A DNA stretch of 42,233 nucleotides, taken from a virus. Location: positions 64,001 to 106,233 of IMG/VR virus record IMGVR_UViG_3300019927_000058, one strand, 5' to 3'. Position numbers and translations under genes: made by a program. Position 1 is the first letter of the stretch; each line of letters starts with the position of its first letter. Below are positions 29,295 through 37,237 of this stretch, in pieces. Below the pieces are notes generated by a model. The model saw nothing but the letters and a program-made list of their open reading frames with translations, had not been told where the DNA came from and did not search any database.

Positions 29295-29470
29295 CAAAAC
29301 CTACTCCTGAATACGATATTGGCGACCGAGTTGGCATTCCACATATCAATACATACGGCGAAGTATCTGAGCGATGGTGGAGTGATAATAATAAGAGTTG
29401 GATCTATCGAGTCTATCGCAGTGGAGATGGGGGAGTGAAAATCTACCAAGAAAAGAATCTGAATCAATAG
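29291..29470 (+). CDS. Small SH3-like protein
   Basis: 59 residues: YDIGDRVGIPHINTYGEVSE then WIYRVYRSGDGG, the strand pattern of a small KOW/SH3-like barrel. Role unknown. Confidence 0.65.
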   Translation: MTKPTPEYDIGDRVGIPHINTYGEVSERWWSDNNKSWIYRVYRSGDGGVKIYQEKNLNQ

Positions 29471-29492
29471 CTGAGAAAACGTTTTATATTTT

Positions 29493-29508
29493 GGGCTGGT
29501 AACAGTTC
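29493..29508 (+). promoter_or_regulatory. Stem-loop H45 with two G.U pairs
   Basis: GGGCTG/CAGTTC, loop GTAA, after CGTTTTATATTTT. It pairs only if two G.U pairs are allowed, which favours RNA folding; 8 nt to ATG 29517. Confidence 0.6.
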
Positions 29509-29516
29509 ATAACACC

Positions 29517-30047
29517 ATGCCAAAGAAAACTAAGAAGGAATACGAGACTGTAGAGAAAGAAATCAAGTATACTGAGTGTGACGTACCGGGTTGTTTTCAC
29601 ACAGATGAAGAGAAAGAACTAATCGAGTTGGCAGTAAATCCAAGATATACAGTAACAACAGAGGAAAGACCTACTATTGTTGCCGAATTCGATGATTATA
29701 TGGAAGCGGACAAGTGGGTTTATAGTGAAGAGAAAAAGTTGAGAGACAGTAAGATTTCTCACGGGTTCGATGATGAAATATCATACCACGGTGGTTATAC
29801 TACAATGAAACAAGCAACGGAAGCAAGGTCTGATGCTTCATTCTTTGTCTGTCAAGATTGTTTAAAGAATCACTTCGATGCAGTCCCCGATAGATATAAT
29901 CCAGAACAGGTAAGTGAGATCGATTCAAAGAAAGGACGGCTTGTTATCACACAAGAAATCAACCCTATACTGCCACTTCCAACATGGCTCTTAATAGGAA
30001 TGATAATTATCAATATGCTAATCCTCTATACAATCGCAATATTTTGA
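29517..30047 (+). CDS. Zinc-binding protein with C-terminal membrane anchor
   Basis: 176 residues: a charged N-terminal helix, a CDVPGCFH motif (21-28), a CQDC pair (112-115) with downstream His, and a C-terminal hydrophobic helix of about 22 residues. The layout suggests a tail-anchored cytoplasmic zinc domain at the membrane. No family recognised. Confidence 0.7.
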   Translation: MPKKTKKEYETVEKEIKYTECDVPGCFHTDEEKELIELAVNPRYTVTTEERPTIVAEFDDYMEADKWVYSEEKKLRDSKISHGFDDEISYHGGYTTMKQATEARSDASFFVCQDCLKNHFDAVPDRYNPEQVSEIDSKKGRLVITQEINPILPLPTWLLIGMIIINMLILYTIAIF

Positions 30048-30056
30048 AAACAGATA

Positions 30057-30087
30057 GGGGATTGTTCATTATATCTCGCATGGTTTA
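30057..30087 (+). promoter_or_regulatory. GGGGATT repeat element G6
   Basis: GGGGATT, 8 nt, TATCTCGCATGGTTTA, just after a stop and 49 nt before stem-loop H46. Confidence 0.7.
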
Positions 30088-30136
30088 GAAAAGAGATACC
30101 AAAAAATACTTAACCCCACGATAAGAATGATATTTT

Positions 30137-30155
30137 CACAGGCGCAATGCCTGTG
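30137..30155 (+). promoter_or_regulatory. Stem-loop H46
   Basis: CACAGGC/GCCTGTG, loop GCAAT, after ATATTTT; 10 nt to ATG 30166. Confidence 0.8.
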
Positions 30156-30165
30156 TGGATACAAT

Positions 30166-31242
30166 ATGAGTCAAAATAACGTTCAAGTTGGAACGAAAGA
30201 ACTAGGGGCTATCGCTGATGAAGATGATAACCCAGACGAGGTTATCGGATTCCTCTCGTTCAGCACAACGGGAGAACTGAATGTACCGCGTGGGTGGCTT
30301 CTTGAGCAGTGGGAAGAATACGAACTGCCCAACCGACTTCTCCCCACCGAAACAACGAATTGGCAGGCGTACAGACGGACTCTCCAGTATCTCAAGGAAC
30401 AGACGGAGTACCTAAAATACTCTGTCTACAACGATCATTACGAGCAAGAGTTTGACTGTGAGTTAGAAATCAAGAAAAGCAATGAAATGGGAAGCAATGT
30501 GTTTCTCGTCTATGCAAATACATTCCTTCCAGAAGAAATTTCAGGTGAACAAGGCGGAACGTGGAATGAAGAACGTGTGGGTATGTTCGACTTCTACCGC
30601 CCGGAAAATAGCGATGCAGACGGACGACTATTCACCAATCGAGAAGTGGATGAAGATAATGCACACTTCGATCAAGTAACTGCTCTCTTCAAGGAAGCAC
30701 GGGAAGTAGAAAAAGAGATGCGGCAGAGTCACAATTTCAGTGATCTTAACAATATCCTTGAAAAATATCGGAACGTGATTGCTGATGCAGTTGAGATTCG
30801 ACGTTCGGTTTATTTCGTTCCCGTCATGTATGAAGAAACTCTGGAAGGACTAATGACTGTATGGGGGAAGATGAACCAGTTCAAGGAAGGAGGTGAACCG
30901 ATTCGTATTGACCGGACTCCAGTTGTGGATATGAAGGAACAGCGAGAACTTGTTGCTTCGCGTGTTCGTGATAAACTGGAAGAGATGGTCGATGATATTG
31001 TCAGTGAAGTTGTTGGTGAGTTTGAAGATAATGCTGATAAAACAGCAGATGAAGCTGCTAATGAAATCATGGACCAGTTGGCCGATGGAGAGTCTGTTGA
31101 ATCAACCTACAATCAACTTCTTGGTCTTCGGCTTTCGATTAAGGAAATGCTTGAAGATCAGCGAGAAGAATTGCAAGAAGAGTCTGAGGAAATTATTGAA
31201 AATATCCTCAATCAGCAGAAGTTTGATGAACTAGAACAATGA
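30166..31242 (+). CDS. Conserved-type protein of the AAA/VWA cluster (DUF6744-like?)
   Basis: 358 residues. Two parts: a mixed N-terminal half with RRSVYFVPVMYEETLEG near residue 220, and a long charged C-terminal helix region (about 250-350), probably coiled coil. Large phages and haloviruses with a CobS/MoxR-like ATPase often encode a similar protein nearby, and the fold recalls DUF6744, but I cannot confirm this. ATG 30166, 10 nt after H46, is preferred over 30127. Confidence 0.7.
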   Translation: MSQNNVQVGTKELGAIADEDDNPDEVIGFLSFSTTGELNVPRGWLLEQWEEYELPNRLLPTETTNWQAYRRTLQYLKEQTEYLKYSVYNDHYEQEFDCELEIKKSNEMGSNVFLVYANTFLPEEISGEQGGTWNEERVGMFDFYRPENSDADGRLFTNREVDEDNAHFDQVTALFKEAREVEKEMRQSHNFSDLNNILEKYRNVIADAVEIRRSVYFVPVMYEETLEGLMTVWGKMNQFKEGGEPIRIDRTPVVDMKEQRELVASRVRDKLEEMVDDIVSEVVGEFEDNADKTADEAANEIMDQLADGESVESTYNQLLGLRLSIKEMLEDQREELQEESEEIIENILNQQKFDELEQ

Positions 31243-31436
31243 ACAATTTAACACAAATAGACTTAGGGGGCTATGAGGGAAGTTTTAGTTGTCCAAATTG
31301 TGGTAATTCAATCAATATAAAACAAGGGAATAACAGTGACATTTTTGAATGTCGCAAATATAAAATAGGCCCGGATGAATGGTTGGGCTGTGGTAAAGAA
31401 TGGGAAGTGTATGCCAAAGAAGTTACTGATAAATAA
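31239..31436 (+). CDS. Zinc-ribbon protein
   Basis: 65 residues with CPNCG (18-22) and C38 ... C51: a zinc ribbon of DNA/RNA-binding type. ATGA overlap upstream. Confidence 0.7.
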   Translation: MNNLTQIDLGGYEGSFSCPNCGNSINIKQGNNSDIFECRKYKIGPDEWLGCGKEWEVYAKEVTDK

Positions 31437-31438
31437 CA

Positions 31439-31636
31439 ATGAAAATGAGTAAAACCTGTCAGAACTGTGGTAATGCTGTTTCAAATAACTTCGCTCGCGT
31501 GTGTGGAGATAATGATGGAAATGTATACCATTGTATGAATTGTATTCCAAATGAAGAAGGAGGCAGAGAACTTCTACGACGTGGAGCAGCAGCGTATGAA
31601 GACCTTGAAGTAGCGAAGGCACGGATTGAACTGTAA
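31439..31636 (+). CDS. Zinc-ribbon protein, DUF7563-like
   Basis: 65 residues: CQNCGNAVSNNFARVCGDNDGNVYHC..C closely recalls the haloarchaeal DUF7563 family (a CxxCG knuckle, then VS/T..FARVFGDN, then CxxC), here followed by an acidic helix. Either ATG (31439 or 31445) could start it. Supports a haloarchaeal origin. Function unknown. Confidence 0.72.
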   Translation: MKMSKTCQNCGNAVSNNFARVCGDNDGNVYHCMNCIPNEEGGRELLRRGAAAYEDLEVAKARIEL

Positions 31637-31651
31637 GTAAAGAAAAACGAA

Positions 31652-31684
31652 AGCCTTTTATTTTGGCAAAGAGTATTCTTTGCC
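31652..31684 (+). promoter_or_regulatory. Canonical promoter with stem-loop H47
   Basis: CGAAAGC-CTTTTATTTT is a textbook BRE/TATA, followed at once by GGCAAAGA/TCTTTGCC, loop GTAT (31665-31684), and 10 nt to ATG 31695. Shows that the T-rich box before the stem-loops can be a true TATA box. Confidence 0.8.
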
Positions 31685-31694
31685 GGATGCAATA

Positions 31695-32774
31695 ATGACG
31701 GACAATGGATACAATGTTCAGGAGATTGACATGGAATCGGGCGAACCAACTGGAGAGAAGCCGACTGTTTCACTCGGAGGATATGAAATAGAACTGCATC
31801 TTCCCAAATTGGAAGACAATGACCATCCTCAGGTTCCCGAAGTAAACAACGATTACATTGCACGGGAAATCAACGGACGGACAGACCTTGAAGTAGTTTC
31901 GTTCGCAATGAATGACCCAGACTTTTTTGCAATGCTTGAAGGCGAAGCCGCTACAGGGAAAAACTTCAGCATTGAAACTATTTGTGCTGAAGCAAATTGG
32001 CCTCGGGTACGTGTGAACTTCAGTATCAGTAGCTCATATGAAAGTCTTGTTGGTCGTTTTGCTCCGGTTGATTCGACTGACATGGAAGATGATACATTCA
32101 ACCGAGCAGAGGTTATCGAAAGTGTTGGAAATCGACTATCTAACACTCAAAGTAAAGTTTCAAGTCCATACGAAATTGCAGAAAACGCTATCCCCGAAGC
32201 AAGTACGTTCCAATGGGTTGATGGGCTTCTCACAAAGGCTGTGAAGAATGGTTGGATGTTTGTAGCAGATGAGATTAATGCGGCTGATGCAGACGCTCTC
32301 ATGCCTCTCAATGGCCTCACAGAAGATAAGAATAGTCGGTATCTAACTATCGAAGAGAAAAGTGAAGTTGTTGAACCACATGATAGATTTCGATTCGTAG
32401 CTACTCGTAATCCTGTTGGGTATGCAGGAACCGGAGATATGAATAGCGCACTGGAATCTCGTGCATATATCATTGAATACGATTACCATGAAGAAGGTGC
32501 GCTCAGTGAAATCATGACAAACCGGACAAACATCGTTGAGAATGAAAGCGAAAGTGCGCTTGGTTCCCTTATTGATCTTGTTCAGGCAATCCGACAACAG
32601 GAACAACAAGGAACCCAGTATGTCACAAAAATTAGCACCCGTGACCTAATCAAGATCGGTAAACTCACTGAAATCATGCCAATCCGAGAAGCCACGAAAA
32701 CAGTCATTCTCGGAATCGCTGATCCCACAGATGAAACTGCTATCCGGGACGAAATCAAGGCTACTAACTTCTAA
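31695..32774 (+). CDS. MoxR/CobS-like AAA+ ATPase
   Basis: 359 residues. Walker A GEAATGKN (83-90), Walker B FVADEIN near 190, then a sensor-1/arginine-finger region ATRNPVGYAG..ALESRAY. This is the MoxR-type AAA+ pattern, closest in flavour to CobS, the small ATPase of cobaltochelatase. In viruses such proteins are paired with a CobT-like VWA protein, as here with the gene at 32950, probably forming a chaperone-like remodelling machine. Start set by stem-loop H47. Confidence 0.88.
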   Translation: MTDNGYNVQEIDMESGEPTGEKPTVSLGGYEIELHLPKLEDNDHPQVPEVNNDYIAREINGRTDLEVVSFAMNDPDFFAMLEGEAATGKNFSIETICAEANWPRVRVNFSISSSYESLVGRFAPVDSTDMEDDTFNRAEVIESVGNRLSNTQSKVSSPYEIAENAIPEASTFQWVDGLLTKAVKNGWMFVADEINAADADALMPLNGLTEDKNSRYLTIEEKSEVVEPHDRFRFVATRNPVGYAGTGDMNSALESRAYIIEYDYHEEGALSEIMTNRTNIVENESESALGSLIDLVQAIRQQEQQGTQYVTKISTRDLIKIGKLTEIMPIREATKTVILGIADPTDETAIRDEIKATNF

Positions 32775-32776
32775 TC

Positions 32777-32947
32777 ATGATAGAAGTGAATAACCACAAA
32801 GCACTCGATGAAGAGGGAAAAGAAAGAGTCAAGAAAGCTATAGCAGAAGAATTAAATGAAGAAGGAGTGGATGCTGATAGAGTTAATCTATTAGAAATCG
32901 AGATAATTAGGAGTGGAACTATCAATGCTAAATTAGCACATAAATAA
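32777..32947 (+). CDS. Small helical protein between AAA and VWA genes
   Basis: 56 residues, highly charged helix then EIEIIRSGTINAKLAHK. Begins 2 nt after the ATPase stop and ends 2 nt before the VWA gene. Could be a small adaptor, inferred from position only. Confidence 0.65.
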   Translation: MIEVNNHKALDEEGKERVKKAIAEELNEEGVDADRVNLLEIEIIRSGTINAKLAHK

Positions 32948-32949
32948 TC

Positions 32950-34836
32950 ATGCAACGGATAACATCTAATTCAGAAATCGAAGAAGTAATGCGAAGTATT
33001 GGCGTGGGCGAAGGAGAGGAACTGAGAGAGTCAGAGAAGCGAAGAAGGAATCTTGAACGGTTTGCACAGCTTCGGTCAAGAAATCCCAATGCGACCGTCT
33101 CTCTAGCTGATACGCACACTGCATTCGTACAAGCAGATGATGAAGACTCTGGTGAATTCCTCGATATTACAATCACAACCAGAGAATTCCCACAAGAAAG
33201 ATATGAAATCCCCGAAGAATATCACCATTATCTCATTCAAAAGGGAATGACTATTCATGAAGCAGCACACGTTATGTATTCTTCCTACCCTGCATTGAAA
33301 AATTATATTGACAAAGTAGAAGATGAAGAAGATGGAGTCCATGCTCAGATGTTTCAGAATATCTATAATGCACTGGAAGATGGAGCGATTGAGCATTTCG
33401 CACAAAACGACTACCGTGTAAAAGAAGAACTATTTCATCTACGTGCAACTATTCATGAAGCTAATTACATGGGCCAAGAAGTAGACTTAGGCGAACAAAA
33501 ACAATACCACTACCCTTTCTACTATGCGATAATGGCTGCTCTCATCAATATCGGAGTCTACGATAACGGAGAGCTTCGGAAACTTCTCGATGAAGATAAT
33601 GACCAACACAAAATAGCAGCACGGGGAGGGGATTACGACAGAGAAATGTTAGTTGAAATCCTCCCTGAAATCCGAAGTTCTATTGAGGATATACAAGATG
33701 AAAGAGATGCAGAAAAGCGAGCAGAATTATCTTATGATCTGTGGGAGTATCTAAAGAAATACATTGACCGGAGTACCACACCCGGTAAGAATGAAATGCA
33801 GAGGCAGATGGATAATCGTGATGCGAATTCATATGGAGAAGGCGTTCCTGAAAATGTCAGTAGTGGACATGGAGAACAGCAAAAAACACCATCAACCCAA
33901 GGAGATAGTGATGAAATCTCGCATGAAAATGAAACTCTTGGAGATGAGCGGAAAGAAATTCAAGAAGAAATCAAAAAAGGCGGTTCCGATGACATTGAAG
34001 AAAATGCTAAAGAAAATGTCATTCAAGAGTCTAAAGATGAAAGCGGTGATTGGTCGGACGTGATTGAAGAAATAATCGATTCACTTGGGGCTGGTGAAGG
34101 AACAGACGAGATATTTATTCCTGATGATAAAGAAGTGGATTCTGCACGCAAACGGGAATCTCAGAGATACGGAAAAAGATGTGCAAAGATATTCCGAACA
34201 CGTCTCCAAAAACTTCAGAAAGATAAAGAACTTCGCGGTAAACGCCGGGGAGACTTTGATACTCGGAGACTCATGCAAGCCGATAGAGGCTCACCGAAGG
34301 TATTCAAGCAAACTAAAGAAGGAGAAAATAAAGACTACTCTTGCATGATTGTATGCGACCGTTCAGGTTCAATGAGTAGTCGAATGGAAGATGTAGAACT
34401 TGCCGCTGGTGCTGTTGCATATGGACTTGAAGAAGTTGGTGTCGATACGTCTATCCTTGATACATATAATTCAAAAACCTCTCTTGCAAAACCATTCGGT
34501 TCTTCAGTAGAAGACTTTGAAAAGAAACTCTTCGCTGGACGTATTGGTGGTGGCACTCCACTTCAACATACTGTCTCTTTCGCCCGTCAACGAATGGAAC
34601 GTGGAGAGGGCCAATACCCCTTCATGATCGTTATTACGGATGGGGGGGTTTCCAGCCGGGGTCTTGATAAATTCAAAGAAGAAATTCGGGATGCTAACTT
34701 TCCGGTGATGGGTCTGTATCTCACGAATCATAAACAAGAAGAACAGTTGGAGCTTTATGACAGGGCAAAAACTGTCTCATCCGATGGCGATGTTGCAAGT
34801 AAGCTCATCAATCTTATTCAAACAATTATATTCTAA
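32950..34836 (+). CDS. CobT-like VWA-domain protein with HEAAH motif
   Basis: 628 residues. An N-terminal region carries HEAAH (103-107), a zinc-metallopeptidase-like HExxH signature; a long acidic low-complexity stretch follows (about 290-380). The C-terminal VWA domain has a MIDAS: DRSGS, GGGTPL and ITDGG. The order matches CobT-like proteins of tailed phages and haloviruses, which partner with the MoxR/CobS-like ATPase upstream. Whether the HEAAH site is catalytic is open. Confidence 0.88.
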   Translation: MQRITSNSEIEEVMRSIGVGEGEELRESEKRRRNLERFAQLRSRNPNATVSLADTHTAFVQADDEDSGEFLDITITTREFPQERYEIPEEYHHYLIQKGMTIHEAAHVMYSSYPALKNYIDKVEDEEDGVHAQMFQNIYNALEDGAIEHFAQNDYRVKEELFHLRATIHEANYMGQEVDLGEQKQYHYPFYYAIMAALINIGVYDNGELRKLLDEDNDQHKIAARGGDYDREMLVEILPEIRSSIEDIQDERDAEKRAELSYDLWEYLKKYIDRSTTPGKNEMQRQMDNRDANSYGEGVPENVSSGHGEQQKTPSTQGDSDEISHENETLGDERKEIQEEIKKGGSDDIEENAKENVIQESKDESGDWSDVIEEIIDSLGAGEGTDEIFIPDDKEVDSARKRESQRYGKRCAKIFRTRLQKLQKDKELRGKRRGDFDTRRLMQADRGSPKVFKQTKEGENKDYSCMIVCDRSGSMSSRMEDVELAAGAVAYGLEEVGVDTSILDTYNSKTSLAKPFGSSVEDFEKKLFAGRIGGGTPLQHTVSFARQRMERGEGQYPFMIVITDGGVSSRGLDKFKEEIRDANFPVMGLYLTNHKQEEQLELYDRAKTVSSDGDVASKLINLIQTIIF

Positions 34837-34837
34837 T

Positions 34838-35248
34838 ATGAATAACAGAATAGAAATCAAGATGGATGCTTCTCATAGTCCGGGGGAAGGTGTTGGTATG
34901 GGATACGTATGCAAAGTAAACGATGAAGAATATACAGGACGGGGTTATATTGATGAATCATGCACATCTACTGAAGCAGAAATGCTATCAACTGCTTGGT
35001 CTATTCATCATCTAACTCAAAGATTAAATGTCAATCCTTCCGATTATTTAATCGCAGTTAAAACAGATTGCGAAAGTACGGTAAATAAATTCGACAGTGG
35101 ATACGATTGTAAGCAAATGAGGTTTATTAGACACTATGAAAATCTATATGATAAAATGTTAATGTTCTGGATTCCAAGAGAGACAAATGAAGAAGCAGAT
35201 GCATTGGCGAAGTTGATGCTCAGGAAAGGAAAAGAAAGTAATGACTGA
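34838..35248 (+). CDS. RNase H-like (RNase HI) protein
   Basis: 136 residues. The catalytic carboxylates of the RNase H fold can be placed: Asp10 (KMDAS), Glu48 (TEAEM), Asp77 (KTDCES) and Asp121 (EEADALAKL). Single-domain type I size. It would cleave the RNA strand of RNA-DNA hybrids, for primer or R-loop removal in viral replication. Starts 1 nt after the VWA stop; overlaps the next gene. Confidence 0.88.
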   Translation: MNNRIEIKMDASHSPGEGVGMGYVCKVNDEEYTGRGYIDESCTSTEAEMLSTAWSIHHLTQRLNVNPSDYLIAVKTDCESTVNKFDSGYDCKQMRFIRHYENLYDKMLMFWIPRETNEEADALAKLMLRKGKESND

Positions 35249-35630
35249 TTATCACTCTAATCTTGAAATAAATTCTTCTACGACTATCGATGAGTTGGTA
35301 GAATATACAGAAAAACAAGCAGCTAATCCGTTCAAATATAATGGAACAACTGTGTATAACTTTTCAACTCACGAAGTTGATGAAGATGCTATGAAGAGTT
35401 GCATTGACTCCAAGTTCAATAGGGATCTATACCAGATACCTATGCAAATTTTGACGGGGCAAGCCTTTGTTCAGTCCATTCTCCCCCAAAGAGTACGAGA
35501 AGCTGAAATTCTTCTATATCGTCAAGATGAAGAAGATTATTATGCGTACAAGAACTTTGTTAGAGATGCACCAAGCGAATATCAAGAGAAAGTGAAGCAA
35601 GAAATAGCGGATATAATTAGAAAACAATGA
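35241..35630 (+). CDS. Hypothetical protein
   Basis: 129 residues, helical C-terminus, no motif recognised. Overlaps RNase H by 8 nt and the next gene by ATGA. Confidence 0.7.
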   Translation: MTDYHSNLEINSSTTIDELVEYTEKQAANPFKYNGTTVYNFSTHEVDEDAMKSCIDSKFNRDLYQIPMQILTGQAFVQSILPQRVREAEILLYRQDEEDYYAYKNFVRDAPSEYQEKVKQEIADIIRKQ

Positions 35631-35809
35631 ATGAAGAAAAATTACGTGTTGAAATATGGCCATGCTCCGGTAGATATAAAAGAAGATTTATCTGTCCAGA
35701 ATGCGAAGACTCGTATCTACCTCTTGACCAATATACAGAATGTGATAATTGCGGCGCACACTTAGAACTATACGTCAAAACAGTCGCTCCATCGATTGCC
35801 AATGAATAG
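35627..35809 (+). CDS. Zinc-ribbon protein
   Basis: 60 residues with C-P-E-C (23-26) and C-D-N-C-G (39-43). Basic N-terminus (SGRYKRRF). Nucleic-acid contact likely but unproven. Confidence 0.7.
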   Translation: MNEEKLRVEIWPCSGRYKRRFICPECEDSYLPLDQYTECDNCGAHLELYVKTVAPSIANE

Positions 35810-35903
35810 TAAATACGAGTGTTCATCTTGTCCCAAATCATTTTTATGTGTAGAGAGCAGACTAATTCATGAACGCGAGGTTCACGGTAAACATGGATAT
35901 TAA
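35802..35903 (+). CDS. C2H2 zinc-finger mini-protein
   Basis: 33 residues: Y-E-C-x2-C-x3-F-x8-H-x4-H, a complete single C2H2 finger with almost nothing else. Overlaps its neighbours on both sides. Probably a DNA- or RNA-binding peptide. Confidence 0.65.
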   Translation: MNSKYECSSCPKSFLCVESRLIHEREVHGKHGY

Positions 35904-36327
35904 ACAAGGTAAATTTGAACGGATGTATTATCGGTCTGCTGGCCCACAGTTGACCGTAGATGTTTTGTGTGTTGAATTTGATTGTGAAGGAACTACATAT
36001 ACCCACCGTCTTCCAAATGCAGGATGGGGGTACGATGTTCCTTCACTACAATTCATGGGATATTGTGGAATATCACCAAACGATTTTGAAGGAGGTTTTT
36101 TTGAACCAGAGAACGATCTTTATCTTCCCTGTGTTATTAAACACGGAGAAGGATTCCTTACTAACAATCTCCTCAAACAAGGAGCGGAGCAACTTGAAAA
36201 GGCTGATTGGTTTAACCCAAACGGTTCTGTCTGGAATGGCCATGGTAATAGTGCTATTGGTGGAAATTCAGCCGAACCGGGAACAGGGAACCAAGGTGCT
36301 GTTGAGATGGAAGAATCTGAAGCATGA
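35869..36327 (+). CDS. Hypothetical protein
   Basis: 152 residues from ATG 35869; an in-frame ATG at 35893 (MDIKQGKF) would reduce the overlap with the finger gene to 11 nt and may be the true start. Beta-rich body, Gly/Asn-rich tail (NGHGNSAIGGNSAEPGTGN). No family recognised. Confidence 0.65.
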   Translation: MNARFTVNMDIKQGKFERMYYRSAGPQLTVDVLCVEFDCEGTTYTHRLPNAGWGYDVPSLQFMGYCGISPNDFEGGFFEPENDLYLPCVIKHGEGFLTNNLLKQGAEQLEKADWFNPNGSVWNGHGNSAIGGNSAEPGTGNQGAVEMEESEA

Positions 36328-36512
36328 ATAGTGAAATAGCATTTGTACTGTATGCATTAAATAATATATTTCTTGGAGCAATAGCTTTTAGCACTTTCGG
36401 AGTTGAGTTGACTACCATTGGTAAAATAATCATAGCAATATTATCAACAATTGCTATTTTTGGTGGTCCGATAGTTTTAGATAAAATAAACAAATGTCAC
36501 TGTCAATCTTAG
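36324..36512 (+). CDS. Small membrane protein, two TM helices
   Basis: 62 residues: hydrophobic segments 5-25 and 31-53 and a short C-terminal tail with a C-x-C (CHC). ATGA overlap upstream. Confidence 0.65.
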   Translation: MNSEIAFVLYALNNIFLGAIAFSTFGVELTTIGKIIIAILSTIAIFGGPIVLDKINKCHCQS

Positions 36513-36874
36513 AATCGAGGCTCCTTGAGAGGCTTCCTGAGAGCTATCATGACGCCGTAGAAGAAGAGTTTTGTCGTTACGAGATGGAATCATCTCGTCT
36601 TTCAGAAGAAGCCGATGAGCATGGTCAAGCGACTCTCACAGACCGAGAAATACAACGTGCAGTCACTACCAATCAGAATGGAGACTATGGACATACAGTG
36701 ATAGAACTTCAAGTGATTAAGGGAGTTGCAATGAGTCACGGAATCAATGATTGGTTGAGTTACGTTGATCCTGAACTTACATATGAGGAAAATATGGATA
36801 TTATTGAAACTGAAACCAATCCGACAATGAAAACCAACAGAGCAAAGGAGAAAAGTGAGAAACGATGGATGTAG
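36494..36874 (+). CDS. Hypothetical protein
   Basis: 126 residues, acidic, helical; no recognised family. Overlaps the membrane-protein gene by 19 nt and the next gene by 10 nt. Confidence 0.65.
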   Translation: MSLSILESRLLERLPESYHDAVEEEFCRYEMESSRLSEEADEHGQATLTDREIQRAVTTNQNGDYGHTVIELQVIKGVAMSHGINDWLSYVDPELTYEENMDIIETETNPTMKTNRAKEKSEKRWM

Positions 36875-37200
36875 ATATTCTTGACAAAGAAATCATCATT
36901 TACTTGCACAGAAACGATTTAAGAAGATTGAAAAGTCAAAAACGAATTAATAAAAACGTAGTCACAAGTTTGAAAAAAGAATCTACAGAAGTTACTCTTG
37001 ATTATGATGTTTCGAGAAATTTCAGTGACAATGATGAAGTTTATGATGATATTATTGATGCACTCGAAGAAGTAGATTCAATGCTTTGGGAATTAGCAGG
37101 TGGATTTAGTTCTTTTGAATCGATCAAAGATAACTATAATTGGGAAAAGGCAATGAAAACTTACGAGTATTACGATAACATCAGAAATCAATACAAATAA
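36865..37200 (+). CDS. Hypothetical protein
   Basis: 111 residues; basic segment (RNDLRRLKSQKRINKN) then an acidic helical half. No family recognised. End of operon; a leaderless promoter follows. Confidence 0.65.
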   Translation: MDVDILDKEIIIYLHRNDLRRLKSQKRINKNVVTSLKKESTEVTLDYDVSRNFSDNDEVYDDIIDALEEVDSMLWELAGGFSSFESIKDNYNWEKAMKTYEYYDNIRNQYK

Positions 37201-37204
37201 CCAA

Positions 37205-37213
37205 GTATTTTAA
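37205..37213 (+). promoter_or_regulatory. TATA box for gene at 37238
   Basis: GTATTTTAA ends 24 nt before the ATG; no stem-loop is present, unlike central-block promoters. Confidence 0.6.
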
Positions 37214-37237
37214 TAGCATCCAGACAAAGTATTTTGC

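Noticed and set aside
15444-31684. Stem-loops as intrinsic terminators of the upstream gene
   Set aside because: The T-run precedes the stem instead of following it, on the + strand, and the stems sit at a set distance from the next ATG, not from the previous stop. They also do not look like - strand terminators.
15444-31684. CRISPR array
   Set aside because: The repeated units are variable hairpins between genes with no constant repeat or regular spacer, and there are no cas genes.
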